Assembly (NCBI RefSeq): GCF_041381155.1
Contig: NC_091134.1
Location: forward strand, 59,985,467 to 60,049,466
Length of the DNA: 64,000 nucleotides
DNA from: Argopecten irradians
Lineage: Eukaryota; Mollusca; Bivalvia; Pectinida; Pectinidae
Reading direction: 5' to 3'
The position numbers and the translations under genes were made by a program. Below are positions 38,567 through 50,670 of the stretch, in pieces (the stretch's first letter is position 1; every line of letters starts with the position of its first letter). Below the pieces are notes generated by a model. The model was not told the origin of the DNA. It did no database searches and saw nothing but the letters and a program-made list of their open reading frames with translations.

Positions 38567-39059
38567 CTGCTCTTCCACGATTTTTCAGAATTCTTTTTTT
38601 GCTGGTTTGGAATGCGATAAAAATGCATTGTATTCTACACTAACGTTTTGGAGCTCTCCAAAAAACATTCCATAATCTATTCTTATGCTAAAGAATATTG
38701 AAAATCCTTAGTAATGTTTTAAGATATTTATCACTGCTTTACGATACGAGGTAACATTTTTCACTATCTTATTAGCATTATTTAACAAAAGAAGTGAATA
38801 TGTCTTATGTGGATAGATAAACTTTTAACATACTTTACAGTTGTTTGATATCGCGGGGCAAATTTCGTGATGTGCTCTTTGATATTTTTGTTCGCGGGCA
38901 AAATGTGTGTTTGTCAATTTGTAACAGAAAAATGCTGTACCTGGTATCTAACGTGCCATTGTCTCTGTGCTATTCGCGGGTATTTAACTTGACCGCCAAT
39001 ATAGCTAATTCTATTTCTACGAGACTAAAATCAACTTTACTAAAGTCGATCTAAGTCCA

Positions 39060-39351
39060 TCATCGATACTCCAGGGTTCAGTCTCACTGAAGTTATATCC
39101 ATCTCTGGACTATGTCATAGCAAAGCTGAAGGCAACAGAACATACAGTACATCAAGAGAATCGAGGAACGGTACACTGTGGTTGACAGAGTGGCTGTGAA
39201 GCTGGGAGTCGCTCTCTCTGAAATCACAAAAAGGAGTCTTTGCAGGCTTTTGATTGGTCAGATTTTCCCTCCTGAACTGTCTCCAGTTTTACTATGAGAT
39301 AGTCTAGGGGTGAATATAACATCAGTGACAGTAACCCCTGGAGTATGGAGG
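39060..39351 (+). mobile_element. about 290-bp MITE with TIRs
   Basis: Ends are ATCGATACTCCAGGGTTCAG and the inverse GTAACCCCTGGAGTATGGAG. The interior contains GGTACACTGTGGTTGACAGA and GGAGTCTTTGCAGGCTTTTG. Other copies are at 63323-63580 and 36148-36383. There is no coding capacity, and the superfamily is not assigned. Confidence 0.75.
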
Positions 39352-39734
39352 AATATCTAAGCCAATAGAGGCTTTATGTTGATGTTTTTCATCTTCTTGT
39401 TATGAAGATACGTAACACGTGTCTTATATTTTGTATTGATTGTACAGTTATCATTTGTGTTAAAGTTTTCTTCTCGTTAAGGCACATAAATATTTCCAAT
39501 TTTGTAGGAAATAACCATTATTTTTTCATAATTGTGTCTGCAATAAAATTGTTAAATCACAGTTTTTTTATAAGAAATCAATGCGCTATACGTTTGACAT
39601 TTTATTCACAAGTAATTTCGTTCCCGTTGACGCCTTAGATATCATCCAACGTCAATCAAAAGACAGCTTAACAGTAGAACACAGCCTACATAGCACAAAC
39701 ATATACTATAGCAATATCCAGAGGCCGTTTACAG

Positions 39735-40273
39735 CTATACACACGTCCCCATCCTCTGCACCTTTTTGAGCTCGGCTGTCGGGTACAGCTTTTTCCTGTT
39801 CATATCTAATAATTCAGTTTGGTGACCAGGTTCTCCTGATCTCACCATAGTGTTCTGGTTCATCTTAATTGAATTCATATTTCCTGAACACGTTGGGCAA
39901 TGTTCGGTTACTTTGTTTCCGATCTTAGAAAGACCGGAAGTATGTCCGTTGCTAACCGGATCTATCTTTTTATCCTGAAGAAGTTTAACCTGTTCATCAT
40001 ACGCTGGTGGTGCCATACTACTAAGACGTGGACGACCATTTTCTACAATTGAGTCTTCGTATCCGGATCCCCTCCAATCCGGTGACGTTTTCCGGAAGTG
40101 AGATGCCACAGGCCCTTTGTAATAGCCTGTGTAACTCATAAATGTTCTTTGATGACTCAAAGACTTTTTCCAAATACAACAACAAATTGTTTCTTTAAAA
40201 GCTTGTCGGTACCGTTTGGACATGACATTATATAGAATAGGATTGACAGTCGACCCCACGAAATACAGAATAC
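39735..40273 (-). CDS. GPCR exon with TM7 and C-terminal tail
   Basis: 539 bases ending at a TAG stop. Acceptor TCATTCCAG. The NPILY motif is the NPxxY of TM7. The tail carries ETICCC, several Ser/Thr clusters and Tyr pairs, suitable for receptor phosphorylation, though this is inference. Confidence 0.9.
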
Positions 40274-42019
40274 CTGGAATGATAAAAAGAAAAATGAAAA
40301 CGTTTTTTTAGTAAAGACAGTACCTCATTGTTTAAGGTTATCCCTGCTATAACTTGTGAAGCTGTCCAACGCTTTCATTGTTATACATTATTTTGTTTTA
40401 CCGTGTGGCCAGTTATTTTCGTGAGTCATTTTTTCACGATTTTGAACTGAAACTAGAACAATTGCGATTCAATCTGAATTGTTCAAGGACCAAAATTCGT
40501 GACCATGTTGATGACCCGCAAAATCTTCAAAATATCATCCCCGCAAAAATAACCGTCTATAAGGATTCGTGTTATGTCATAGAGGTTTAATTACAATAAA
40601 TCTGTCGATTTGTCAGTTATTGTACGATAAATTCTTACCTGATATAAAGAAGAGATTACTCTGGACCTCCAGTAAGAGTTTAGTCCAGTTCGTGTTGTAA
40701 AGCGTCATTAAGCGTTGGGCGTGGTAGGGCGCCCAACAGGCAAAGAAGGCCACAACTACAGCCACTGTCAATGTAGAACAAGTTACAGTTTAGAGGATTA
40801 CATAACCAAATAATGAGGAATAAAAGCCGATGGGATATACATACAAAGGCATTACTCGTCCAAGTCCTGTATCCGATTAAAACAATTATGATGTCAATCC
40901 AAGAGCAGGATATGTGTCTATTTCATATATAGGATAACGGATAATAACTCTTCCTAATGTATTATTCAGTGTCCAAAATGTAATAAGGAATAATATATTG
41001 GAAGAATATTATTATATTTCTATACTGATTTGACACCACACAAACTTACAAAACAAAAATGTTGACCTAGAGAATATGTTGGCGTTATTTTGACCCAAGT
41101 TCTTTTGAAAGAAACCATGTCCAATGCCCTCTTCAGTACAGTTTAACAGAGGCGATCATTCTTTAACATTTTCAAATCAAAGTAGCAAGATACCGAGTCT
41201 GTTGCTGAATTTCATAGGGTCTTGATATTCACAAAAGCAATAACGCAAAGGATTTTTCTACAATTTACATCGGCTACAAATATATAACCACATACCTATG
41301 TAGAACTTTGATTACTTCCAGTTTTGGAATTACTACGAGAATACATAATAATCGACGAAGAAAACTGATACTTAAGGTATTTTGCAGACAAACTTATGTA
41401 TTAGGTCTTTGATAAGGCCTATGTGTGGCCGTATGCAACCGATAAGTCCACGTTTCATGTCAAGGGAGAAAATTCATACCTAACATTCTGAGAACTACTT
41501 TAATGGAATGTGACGATGTCCCGTTGCCCCGTGTCGAATCCTCCGACCCCGCCCTGTTGAGAGTGGTCCGACGAAGGGTAACGGCGATTAAGATATAGAG
41601 GACAGTGATGAGTGTCATCGGGATGATAAAGAAGAGGAAAGAAGACACTTGGAACATGATACCCATTCGCGCCTGCCATTGCGGAGGGATATTGCAGGAT
41701 AATGAGTCCGGGATCGGTGTATTCGTCTCCGGATAATTTACATAATAAAATATTCTGGTGTGAATGGGATACGGAATAGCACAAAGTAATGAAAATATCC
41801 ATATGCCAATGATGATCTTTATAGTCAGTCCCAAGTCTGTCAGTTTATGGGATTTTAATGGATGGCATATAGCTACGTATCGCTCCACTGTGAAAGCAGT
41901 GATTGTCAAAACAGAAGCATATGACGTCACTTCCGATAACATGGCCTTGAATATACAGAACTCCTTTCCGAATCGCCATGGATACGCCTCCCATATCGTG
42001 TACGCCTCTTGTGGTAACC
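39735..42019 (-). CDS. pyrokinin/CAPA/neuromedin-U-like GPCR, TM3-TM7
   Basis: Rhodopsin-class receptor for a neuropeptide. Minus-strand exons are 42019-41480, 40764-40639 and 40273-39735, all GT-AG with consistent phases (1,1,1). Exon a reads [20 protein letters not shown], then TM3 with [11 protein letters not shown] (the DRY-box equivalent), TM4, loop 2 with a Cys for the usual disulfide, and TM5. Exon b is TM6 ([17 protein letters not shown]). Exon c is TM7 ([19 protein letters not shown]), a Cys triplet suited to palmitoylation (ETICCC) and a long Ser-rich tail of about 145 residues. WxxYPWxFG plus the [10 protein letters not shown] block favours pyrokinin/CAPA-type receptors. TM1-TM2 must lie in an upstream exon that I could not find up to 56 kb. 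Confidence 0.88.
40639..40764 (-). CDS. GPCR exon with TM6
   Basis: 126 bases, with no start codon of its own. It reads [20 protein letters not shown], then [20 protein letters not shown] and IS. Acceptor ACATTGACAG, donor TCAG|GTAAGA. It joins the flanking exons in phase 1 on both sides. Confidence 0.9.
41480..42019 (-). CDS. GPCR exon with TM3, TM4, TM5
   Basis: 540 bases. The acceptor GTGTTACAG comes before LPQEAYTIW, and the donor is TTAG|GTATGA after KVVLRML. It contains ERYVAICHP after TM3. Loop 3 is short, with Arg/Ser-rich sequence ([18 protein letters not shown]). Confidence 0.9.
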
Positions 42020-42913
42020 CTGTAACACAAATATATTTGTTAACATTTATATACTTGAATGGTTATTCAATAATATTAGTGATGTGTGCCTTTACTAAAA
42101 TGAAATATAATTCGATATCAACTGTACAATAACCTTAGCATCACTGGCTAGTCAGAGTAATAAATAGAATACACAATATCATTTTAAATGTGTTTGAACG
42201 GATCTATTGGTAATTTTCTACATCAAAACAGATTTTATGTCATAAATATCACACGACAATTTGACGCTATTTATTCCAAGAAGCCATGGTTTCATCCTGC
42301 GTGAGATATAAATAGATTGTTTGATCTTTAGTGATTTTTCCATTTAACATTCCAAACATGGCTGTTGCAAAAAGTCTTCTTTTTGTATGTGGCTTTTAGA
42401 TTTTGATTTTTATGTGTTTTTTTTTGGTGCCATTTTTAAACCTCAAAGGAACCGTAAAAAGTAGTATTTAGAGCATTATTCATTGGCGTCTGAGAAAAAA
42501 AAACCCAATGCTTTCAGAGTGTCTTCATTCGTCATTTTGCGTCAGAGAAGATTTAAGCTGAATTATTTTGGGAACTTTCAAATTTTTCTCAACAACTTTG
42601 CATGCCAAAAACAATTTGATATTTCTTTTGTGTATCGGAAATGGAGCTTGATTTGAACCCGGGTCCCATGTGTACATTATGGGAGTTTCTCGTTTCCCCT
42701 TCAAAGTGAAATAAACATTACAAGTGGTGTTTTGAATATGTTAAGCCACAGTAAATGTTAATGATCTATCAACATACTAGTATGTAGAACACGTTAGTCT
42801 AAATACCTTAAATTAGAATGTGTACTAATGAAACAACTTCCAGATATTTATGTTGATAAATGTAAAATCAGACACGATAAAACATTGACACTGTCAATAA
42901 ACTTGAATCATAT

Positions 42914-43153
42914 AAGGCCAAAAAATGTCTGTTTAGGGTTACCCGACCGACCCTAATTTTTTACCCCGGACTCTAATTTTTTTCCACTTTTCTACGAAAA
43001 AATATTCAAAAGTCGGGATTATTTCGATCTCAGACTCCGGTTCCGGCCATCACTTTAGAGTGAAAAACACTAATAAAAAAGGAAAAAAACTCCCGATCGA
43101 CCGACCCTATTTTTTTGCCAATGTAACCCTAAACAAACATAATTTTAAGGCCT
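42914..43153. mobile_element. 240-bp MITE with AAGGCC ends
   Basis: The left end AAGGCCAAAAAATGTCTGTT, then TAGGGTTACCCGACCGACCC, is inverted at the right (GACCGACCCTATTTTTTTGC, TAACCCTAAACAAACAT, TTAAGGCC). There is no ORF. It lies upstream of the visible GPCR exons. Confidence 0.75.
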
Positions 43154-43475
43154 AAAGATCTGTTATTTGTGAATGTGTACATCTATTACGTTGGGATCAG
43201 TGCGATAAATACCATGGAACACTATAAGTATCAGGGTGTGTTCTAAAATGGACATAGCGTTTTAGATACAGGAAACGCGTGTATTTGGTTTTATTGTTAT
43301 CAAATTAGAATAAGATTGTAATGTTATCGACCGAATCTGGTGTGTGCGTCAGGTTGAGGCCATTTTGACCTTTAGTGGTGAACTGTGATATGTAGATTGA
43401 TTCGTTTGTAGAATGTAATGATGTACGGGATCTAGATACGTATAGTTGCCGTCGAATACCAGACCATACTCATAC

Positions 43476-43659
43476 CAGTAGACCACAGAACAGACACTCC
43501 AATTCACACTCCTTCAGACAAATCTCTGCTATAAAGGACACATACAAATATTCATTTTTCCCACAAACAATAACACAACGGAATATCCTTCCTGTAGCAG
43601 CAGTACAATGCACTACATTCGAGGACTTCAACGTAGCCCTTGAAGCCCTCATGCATTAG
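43476..43659 (+). pseudogene. LINE C-terminal fragment
   Basis: The open frame has SFRQISAIKDTYKYSFFPQT, RNILP and FEDFNVALEALMH, then a stop. KDTYKYSFFP.TI..(W)N.LP is a common tail of CR1/Jockey-like LINE proteins. The usual Trp before N is replaced. It is a different family from the tail starting at 43801. Confidence 0.55.
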
Positions 43660-43876
43660 TTCTGCACACACCTCTTATCTATATACTAAAAAAATCACAA
43701 ATTTAATCCTTTCACACCCTTGCACCCCTACAGGTCACCGTGACATAATCGTCATATTTTGACGGCGTCATGTAAATAGAAGAAGAAAAGAAGAAGAGCC
43801 ATGAATGTTTACAGGAACTGGATAGTGGATACGTGGAATTCTCTCCCAGTTGCTGTGGTCAATGCGGACAACTTAA

Positions 43877-45895
43877 GGATATACTCCTCTGGGAAGTCAA
43901 AATTTTCGTGTATTAAACTTTTTTTCTCATATAGATTTTTGCAAAGAGGAGTTCATACCATGAAAGAATATGAAAGAATATGAAAGAAAAAAACATATAT
44001 TTTATAGGAGTTTTGCCGTTTTGACCATATACACAAGAGATTAAAGTCATACTTTCCTAACGAGGTGTTTGATATGTATTAATGTTTGTAGAATTTATTT
44101 TCCAGTAGTCTTCTTTTAAGATATATCAGTTTTGATTATTAAGACTAATATTTGTTTCTCAGAATAACAACATATGCTACCCCTACCCCTTAATCTTGAG
44201 CTACAAAATGCACCATTTTCAGCCATTTTTGCCAAATCTAACCCTTTATAGAAAAAGTTCTGGTTTTAAACTTTTGTTCATATTTTGCATATCAATATGG
44301 AAAGGGTTGTTCTTTCAAAATCAGGAAGAAAAATTGGGGGTCCGCGTGCTTACTTTTTTGTCCTACTTGAATATTTGTTATTTTTCAGTATTTTAGAGTA
44401 AAAAATAAAAGTGCTCAAATTACCAATAAATGTAAAAAATAAAGTGAAAAAAGTGAATCATTTCACACATTAAGGTAGGTCCATACTTTTGAAAACCGCG
44501 CCAATTCAAATGACGCTATACCGGAAGTTTCGGAGGTTGTTTTGAATTCCGGAATGGTTTCCGATACGCCACGACATCCCACCTGGATATTTTTTCAATA
44601 GATGAAAATTGTCTACATATAATATGAAATGTTTAAAATCATCAAATAAATCAAATAAAAGCAGTGAAGTGAAAATTATATGCTATCTCAGAGGTTTTTG
44701 CGTTCCCTGTCGTAAATGGGAATGGATTGATTTCAAACACCGGAAGTGCAATTCGCCTCTATAAATGATAAGAGGGGATCCGGCCGGACCGAAATTCCGG
44801 AATTCTAAAAAAAATCGCATACGGATTTCCTTTAAACACAAAATTTGGAGAAAATCATAAAAACAAACAGACATAAACCAGATATACTATCACAAAAACA
44901 TATGAACTGATGTGGAATGTTTTTTTGCTGCATGATTTTCAATTTTCAAAAAATAGTCAAATATGACCCATCTTAGCACTGGATGAAATGGGGGTAGGGT
45001 TGTGAGTTACAAACTTCAAGCTTACAAAATTGTGAAATTTTGATCGAGGACCCCATGTTTTTATATGATATTTGAAAAATATATTATCTTCGGCATATCA
45101 TATACAAATATTGTGAAATTGACATGGGTTTTCATTTCCTTTTTGGCCTATTCATTGATTTTTTACGCGCGAAAATATGGCAAAACATGATAATTACGTA
45201 TAGAAACGGTCCTGGAAAATAACAAAAAATAGTTAGCATTTGTAAAAATACAAGAGTTTTGTATATTATTCTATCGTTAGAAATTTTGGACAAAAAATCA
45301 ACAGGATCGAGACAACATTCACCCTTATATTACAGAAAACATAATTTTATGAATTTTTCTATTTTCGGCCAACAAATTTGCATTGATGGTATATTTCAAG
45401 CTTAAATATCTCAAAAAGTAGTTCGAGAACACCCATTTATCTTTACAGAATTGAAATCTACATGAAAAATGCAAGAAAATAAGACCTGTTAGAAAAAAAT
45501 GACATGGGTTTTCCCAAAAGTATGGAGCTACCTTAATGCTCAATATTTTAATTACCACGAACCAAGTAAAGATTTACAGCAAAAAATAGCTCGATACAGC
45601 TAAAAATGCTGGTGCAGTGATGATTTAAGTAAAATCAATTTCAGTAAAAAATGGTAAAACTTTGGCTCTACTCAAAGCGAAAAAAGACACAATTTCAAAA
45701 TGGCCGCCAAATGGGCCGTTTCTTAAAATCCCCGTATAAAAAATCTGCTAAATTTAGAACTGTAATATTTTGACAAAATTTGCAACTGGCAACTTGCTAC
45801 AGGTATTGATAAATTGTATTTGAAAATCTTAGAACTTCTTTGATCTTTGTCGAAACGAGACTTCAACGGGACTGAAACCTGAGAAGAATACACCC
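43877..45895. mobile_element. TTAA-flanked element A, copy 1 (itself interrupted)
   Basis: Starts GGATATACTCCTCTG and ends with the inverse GAAGAATACACCC, with TTAA on both sides (43873-43876 and 45896-45899). Net length is about 956 bases after removing the nested MITE at 44474-45532. There is no transposase ORF, so it is non-autonomous. TTAA targets are used by piggyBac and Kolobok superfamilies; which one is not decided. Confidence 0.8.
44474..45532. mobile_element. TTAA MITE nested in element A
   Basis: 1059 bases. Left end GGTAGGTCCATACTTTTG and right end CAAAAGTATGGAGCTACC are inverted repeats with one mismatch. TTAA lies at 44470-44473 and 45533-45536. Copy 2 of element A has a single TTAA at the corresponding place (near 57748), an unoccupied site. 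No ORF of note. Confidence 0.88.
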
Positions 45896-47099
45896 TTAAC
45901 ATTTTCAAATATAAATTAAACGAGCACTGGAAAAACCACGCCATGAAGTATCGACCATCAACCTAGGACTCAAGTTGTATATCATATACAAGCCTAGGGC
46001 TTACTATTAAGGTTTTAGCCTCTAAAATTTATTAAATATTTATTTATTGTTAGATACTTTATCATGGTGACAGCAAGGGCCAAACAATCGTTTTTCAGTA
46101 CCTTCAAAAAATGAATGATTTTTTTTCTTCAGTTTACCAAAAAATAAACAAAAAACATTTACCGTGCCCCATGTTGGAGCTGGAAGTAAACATGGCACAT
46201 GATCTCGCGCAATATACGCTTACTATATAATCCAATTTTAATTAAGGTAGACCGTCCCTTCTAGTTTCCTCTCAGGGATTTCGTTCATTTTTTGACATAT
46301 CGATTTTAAGTATATCGTGATCACAAACACCGCATAAAATAATATGTCACCGGGTAATTTTTTCTTCCATGGTTGCTTAAAGATATGTATTAACGACTTG
46401 ATATTCCGGATTTTAAGGATTTTTGAAAAAATAATATTTCCTCCTTGAAACATCACTTAATATATCAAGCATATGCTCGTAACATCTTCATACCTTCAGT
46501 AGGTGATATATACTTCATATAACCATATCAAATCAGGGTTTTCCACGATAAAACAATATATCATTATTTTAAAAGTAATTCTAGACCCAATTTAGTGAAA
46601 AAAAATTGTCACAAAATAGTCATGTTTTCTTTTTTCTGGAAAAAAAATGATCTTAAGAAAAATCGATTTTTTTAGAATTTCTATGAAGATTGACCTATTT
46701 GCAATAAGAAAAGCCAATAAAAACTATACCTCACCGAATTATTTTTCAAAATATGACCGATTTGCTTTCTAATACCCCTTAAATTTTGTCCAGAATAGGT
46801 TAAAAATAGGCGAATCCTTAACACTTTTCAACGTTTTATGATGTTCATTTACTTAGATAGTTTTCTATATTTATTAAATTTTGAAGCATACAAAATAACA
46901 TAATTCAATTTTGCTTGTAACGAGCATTTTCATTGGCTTAAAAATTTACTTTATCAGCCCATAAAGGAAAAAATGGCGTCGCCGTTTATAACGTTGCTTC
47001 TGATTGGCTGATATGACGGCGTAATGATTTCATAGACAAAAGAGTCCCATAATGAATTTTGAATATTGAAGAGATTATCTTTAGTAAATTGAATTATAA

Positions 47100-47250
47100 G
47101 GATTAATTTAAATAGATTTTTTATGTTATGGAGATATAACACAAAAATCTGAGTGTACTCTCATCATAAACCGCTTCGCGGTTTATTTAGAGTACACTTA
47201 GATTTTTGTGTTATATCTCCATAACATAAAAAATCTATTCAAGTTAATCC
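47100..47250. repeat. 61-bp inverted repeat with inner palindrome
   Basis: Arms 47100-47160 and 47190-47250 match at 58 of 61 positions by eye. The 29-base spacer includes AAACCGCTTCGCGGTTT, itself a hairpin. The structure would give a long stable stem in single-stranded DNA or RNA. Confidence 0.95.
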
Positions 47251-47678
47251 TTAAATAATTACATATCTTCATGATTTTTTTATCTATTATATAAAATATA
47301 ACAAACTAGTAAGCTTTTTCTGAGACAAGTATTTTGCTCTGTGTGATACTGTATTAAAATGGATTATTTTCCGTAATAGCATCTTTCAAATCATAAGTAT
47401 AGATTTTAACAAAAAATAAAGACGTAACGCGCGATGTTGGTGACATATTGCGTAACACATAAATGACGTCGTTTTGACGGTGTTTTTCTGACGTGTTAAC
47501 ATTATAATTCATATATTACCGTTATCCAAAATATACATGTACCATTAATAAAAGAATGATACACTATTATACATATCGAACATATACAGGCTAGGCTATG
47601 CATATACATGTAGGAGTGAATTTCAATTTCCTCATGACTATGTTCACTATTTTTATTGAGGCTTACTGGAACTTACGC

Positions 47679-47760
47679 AGCCGCGATGACCGAGTGGTTA
47701 AGGTGTACCGATCGGGACATACCTGTAATATCATCGCGTCGTCGTCGCGGATTTGACTAT
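47679..47760 (+). repeat. tRNA-like or SINE head fragment
   Basis: GCAGCCGCGATGACCGAGTG, then GTTAAGG, fits a class II tRNA (Ser/Leu) A box. The B box (GCGGATTTGACTA) is poor and no good acceptor stem closes it. It is more likely the head of a tRNA-derived SINE than a working tRNA. Confidence 0.4.
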
Positions 47761-49591
47761 AAATATTAAAGCACTTATGACCGATATTGATAAATTTTCT
47801 TTCAATTTTATTGCAGATCGATTTCTAATCACGCTTTTTAAATGGCGTGCCTGAAGTTATGAATCACAAAAAAAAAAATCGGTAAAATTCGTATTCTACA
47901 TGTACTCTGTACTCGTATAATACACCACGAAGAGAAAGAAATTTCCTGATTTTTATCTATACTCCTACACATCTAAAAAGGGAGTGTGGACACTCTGGTG
48001 TGTCTAAATATATGTATGTAATAACTGTTACTATATCTCAGATCCCTGTGTTATGCATTGAACGCTAAAATATACTCTTTTTATTCGCAATCTTTCTCTA
48101 GAGTTTAACACATTTCTAGTTTTCAACTCCAGACTCTCAGGTTTATCTTCTTCTTCAAGGCCACTTACATTCGGACAATCAAAAATAATTTTTACGTTAA
48201 ATTGAATAAATGTTCACTGGCAAACTACACCGTTATGTCGCACCAGAAATGCAGTCACAAGGACATTTTCCAGCATTCATCACGCGCTTGGCAATTTTGT
48301 ATATATTCTAGATTTCTTTACAAGTGAAATGATTGTGTTTAGAAGAAACATGTACCTGTATGACAACGCATATTTTTTCTACAAATCTAATAGTAGAATT
48401 GAGTCTTCAAATGTTAAGTAATTGTTTTTATGCAATCCGAGTTTAGCTAGACCTAGATGTAATTTGACATGTTTCAAACTGACGTTACGTAACGCGTCGT
48501 CGTGACGTTTGATCTTACGTCGTTTTATAAGTGGACAATTTACGGAATTTTTAAAATACGCAATTATTTTTTATTATTGATCGCACAATCAAAATAAAAA
48601 GTGTTATACAATTTTCAGTTGGGACATATTGCGAATATGATTTTATATCTATATTCAATATTTCCTAATATGCTGATAAATGTCCCTAAAATCGCTATAT
48701 TTGCAAAAAGTAATAGAAAATCACTTGGTGGACAAATTACGGAATTTTTTAATTTTCTCTGTTTTAAGTGAAAGCGTCATTATAGCTGAGCTATATCATA
48801 TGTGTGATAAATTCAATAAAAACACATATAGTACATTATTTCAAATACTTGAAATTACGTACAGTTTTCTCTCAATATTACTATGAAATTGAACATCGTT
48901 TTCTCTGGGTTAAGCGTTACATTTTGGCAAAGGCGAATAATGACGATTTTACCACATCGTAATTATCTAACACCATTGAAAGATCATAAATGTCATTTGA
49001 CATATCATACCGCATCTTTGAATCATGTTTATTTATTTTTGCGTATGTTTTAGTGCGATTTTAGATCATTTTTAGAAACGACCACTCCGGTAAATGTTAC
49101 GCGTTACATGCCGTTATTTTGGTGTTTTGGAGAAACTAAACATGATTAAAATGTTTTTATGATTCGCTTTTCCGCCTTTATTGCCAATAAAATCAAAGTA
49201 CGTTAAAAACCGTTTTCAGTGATATATAATACGATGCAGTTATTTGAAAAGAAAAGAAAATCACAACGCTTTTAGTAAAGGATATGTGTATTTTGAGACG
49301 ACGTCACCAATACCGCGCGCTACGTCTTAATGAAAATATGTTTCAGCAATTTTAATTCCGAAAATACATACCGGCATGTTACGATTCGTATCTATCGAAG
49401 CTCAAAACTCGAATGTTTGCATTTAAAACATCGCTAACTTCCTTCAGCATTGATATACCGTGGGAATTAAGATACAGCGCCATGACAAAAGTATTCGCGA
49501 TTTTCCAAGATGGCGGACTTCATTTCATTAAGCATCGCTGACGGAAAACGTTATATAAACAACATTAAAATAATTGCACTTACCTAGTATT

Positions 49592-50670
49592 TTGTGAGGT
49601 GACCTTTGGACTTGATAACTACCAACAAACGGCGAGGTATTGAATTATATAAAGATCTGACGTATTGCAGAGTGAATCAGAGATTTATATAATTGGGATT
49701 ACTATTTAATCTCTGAGTGAATGAAACCCATATATCGGAAATCGCTAGAAACAGCTGGTCTGCAGATCCGATGTTCCGGGCGTTGTTTTGCAAAGTCCTT
49801 TTGATTCTAAGCCACAAATTTTCAATAATATTAATGTCTGGTGATTGTGCAGGCCATATAATGGTTGGTATATTATTTTGCAGCTTAAATTCGTTTGTAA
49901 CATGTGCCCGATGTACGGGGGCATTGTCGTCTTGGAATCTATATATTTTGTCGGCGAAATGCTGAGCGATAACAGGCCAAAGATTATCATCTAGTATATT
50001 TATGTATTTCTGGGCATTTATACTTCCGTCAACTTTACAAAGAGTTCCTACACCATAATATGTGATGAATCCCAACACCATAACAGATATCCGGCGCTGA
50101 CGGGGAGGGCACATGTACTCTGGTAGAAAAGATTCACGGGCTGTTCTCCACACATATACACGGTGATTATCACCTATTACAACCTGACTTTCATCAGAAA
50201 ATATTATAGTTTTCCAATATTGTTCCACACTAAGTCGTCTTTTTTCTAAACACCAGCTTAAACGTTTTTTACGATTTATTTCCGAAACAGCCATCTTTTT
50301 TCTGACAACTCTGCGCTTCAAATCCTTTTTATGAAGAAATCTTTGAACAGTTCGACTATTTACTGTATTTTGTACATCCAATCTTTCATTTAATTCATTA
50401 GTTATTTCTGTCAATACTTTGCCTCTGTTTATTTTTGTGTAACGAAAAAGCCATGTTTTGTCTCTCGTTGACAACTTGGACGGCCTACCTGTTCTTGCTT
50501 TGTTTTCCAGAGTTCCACTTTCCAAATACCTATTCCATATGGATCTAATCGTAGATTCTGGTATTCCTGTTGCCTTCACCAACTCTGAAGTTTTTGTATG
50601 TCCGTATGACTTCATTTCTATTATAACTTTTTTTCATATCAGACGAAACTTCCGCCGATTTCTTCCCCAT
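49592..50670 (-). pseudogene. Tc1 transposase, DD34E, two lesions
   Basis: Cut-and-paste transposase. The longest open part (50615-49677, 312 codons) has an N-terminal helix-turn-helix (GHTKTSELVKATGIPESTIR), GRPSKLS, and catalytic D141 (IIFSDESQV), D230 (FQDDNAP) and E265 (SPDINIIENLW), with exactly 34 residues between the last two. The natural start is MGKKSAEVSSDM at 50670, one base out of frame because of a 7-T run at 50628-50634. The natural C-terminus, SLYNSIPRRLLVVIKSKGHL, lies beyond a 45-base insertion that carries a stop. The element is otherwise well preserved. Confidence 0.92.
49678..49714. mobile_element. 37-bp insert with 8-bp target duplication
   Basis: GAGTGAAT occurs on both sides (49670-49677 and 49715-49722). 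The insert begins CAGAGATT and ends AATCTCT, and with the next G it reads AATCTCTG, an inverted repeat. CAGAG ends and an 8-bp duplication are the marks of hAT transposons. At 37 bases it is far shorter than normal MITEs. It adds 45 bases including a stop to the transposase. Confidence 0.65.

Larger units (their letters stand above)
43801..45965 (+). pseudogene. LINE tail interrupted by element A
   Basis: Left of the insertion the frame reads YRNWIVDTWNSLPVAVVNAD. Right of it, FKYKLNEHWKNHAMKYRPST and a stop. Counting the duplicated TTAA only once, the frame continues N-L-N-I-F-K across the junction. This shows that element A went into an open LINE C-terminal region. Confidence 0.75.

Noticed and set aside
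41764-42132. Plus ORF of 122 codons
   Set aside because: Antisense to the GPCR exon with TM3-TM5.
47679-47760. Functional tRNA-Ser/Leu gene
   Set aside because: Good A box, but the B box and stem pairing fail; kept only as a tRNA-like fragment.
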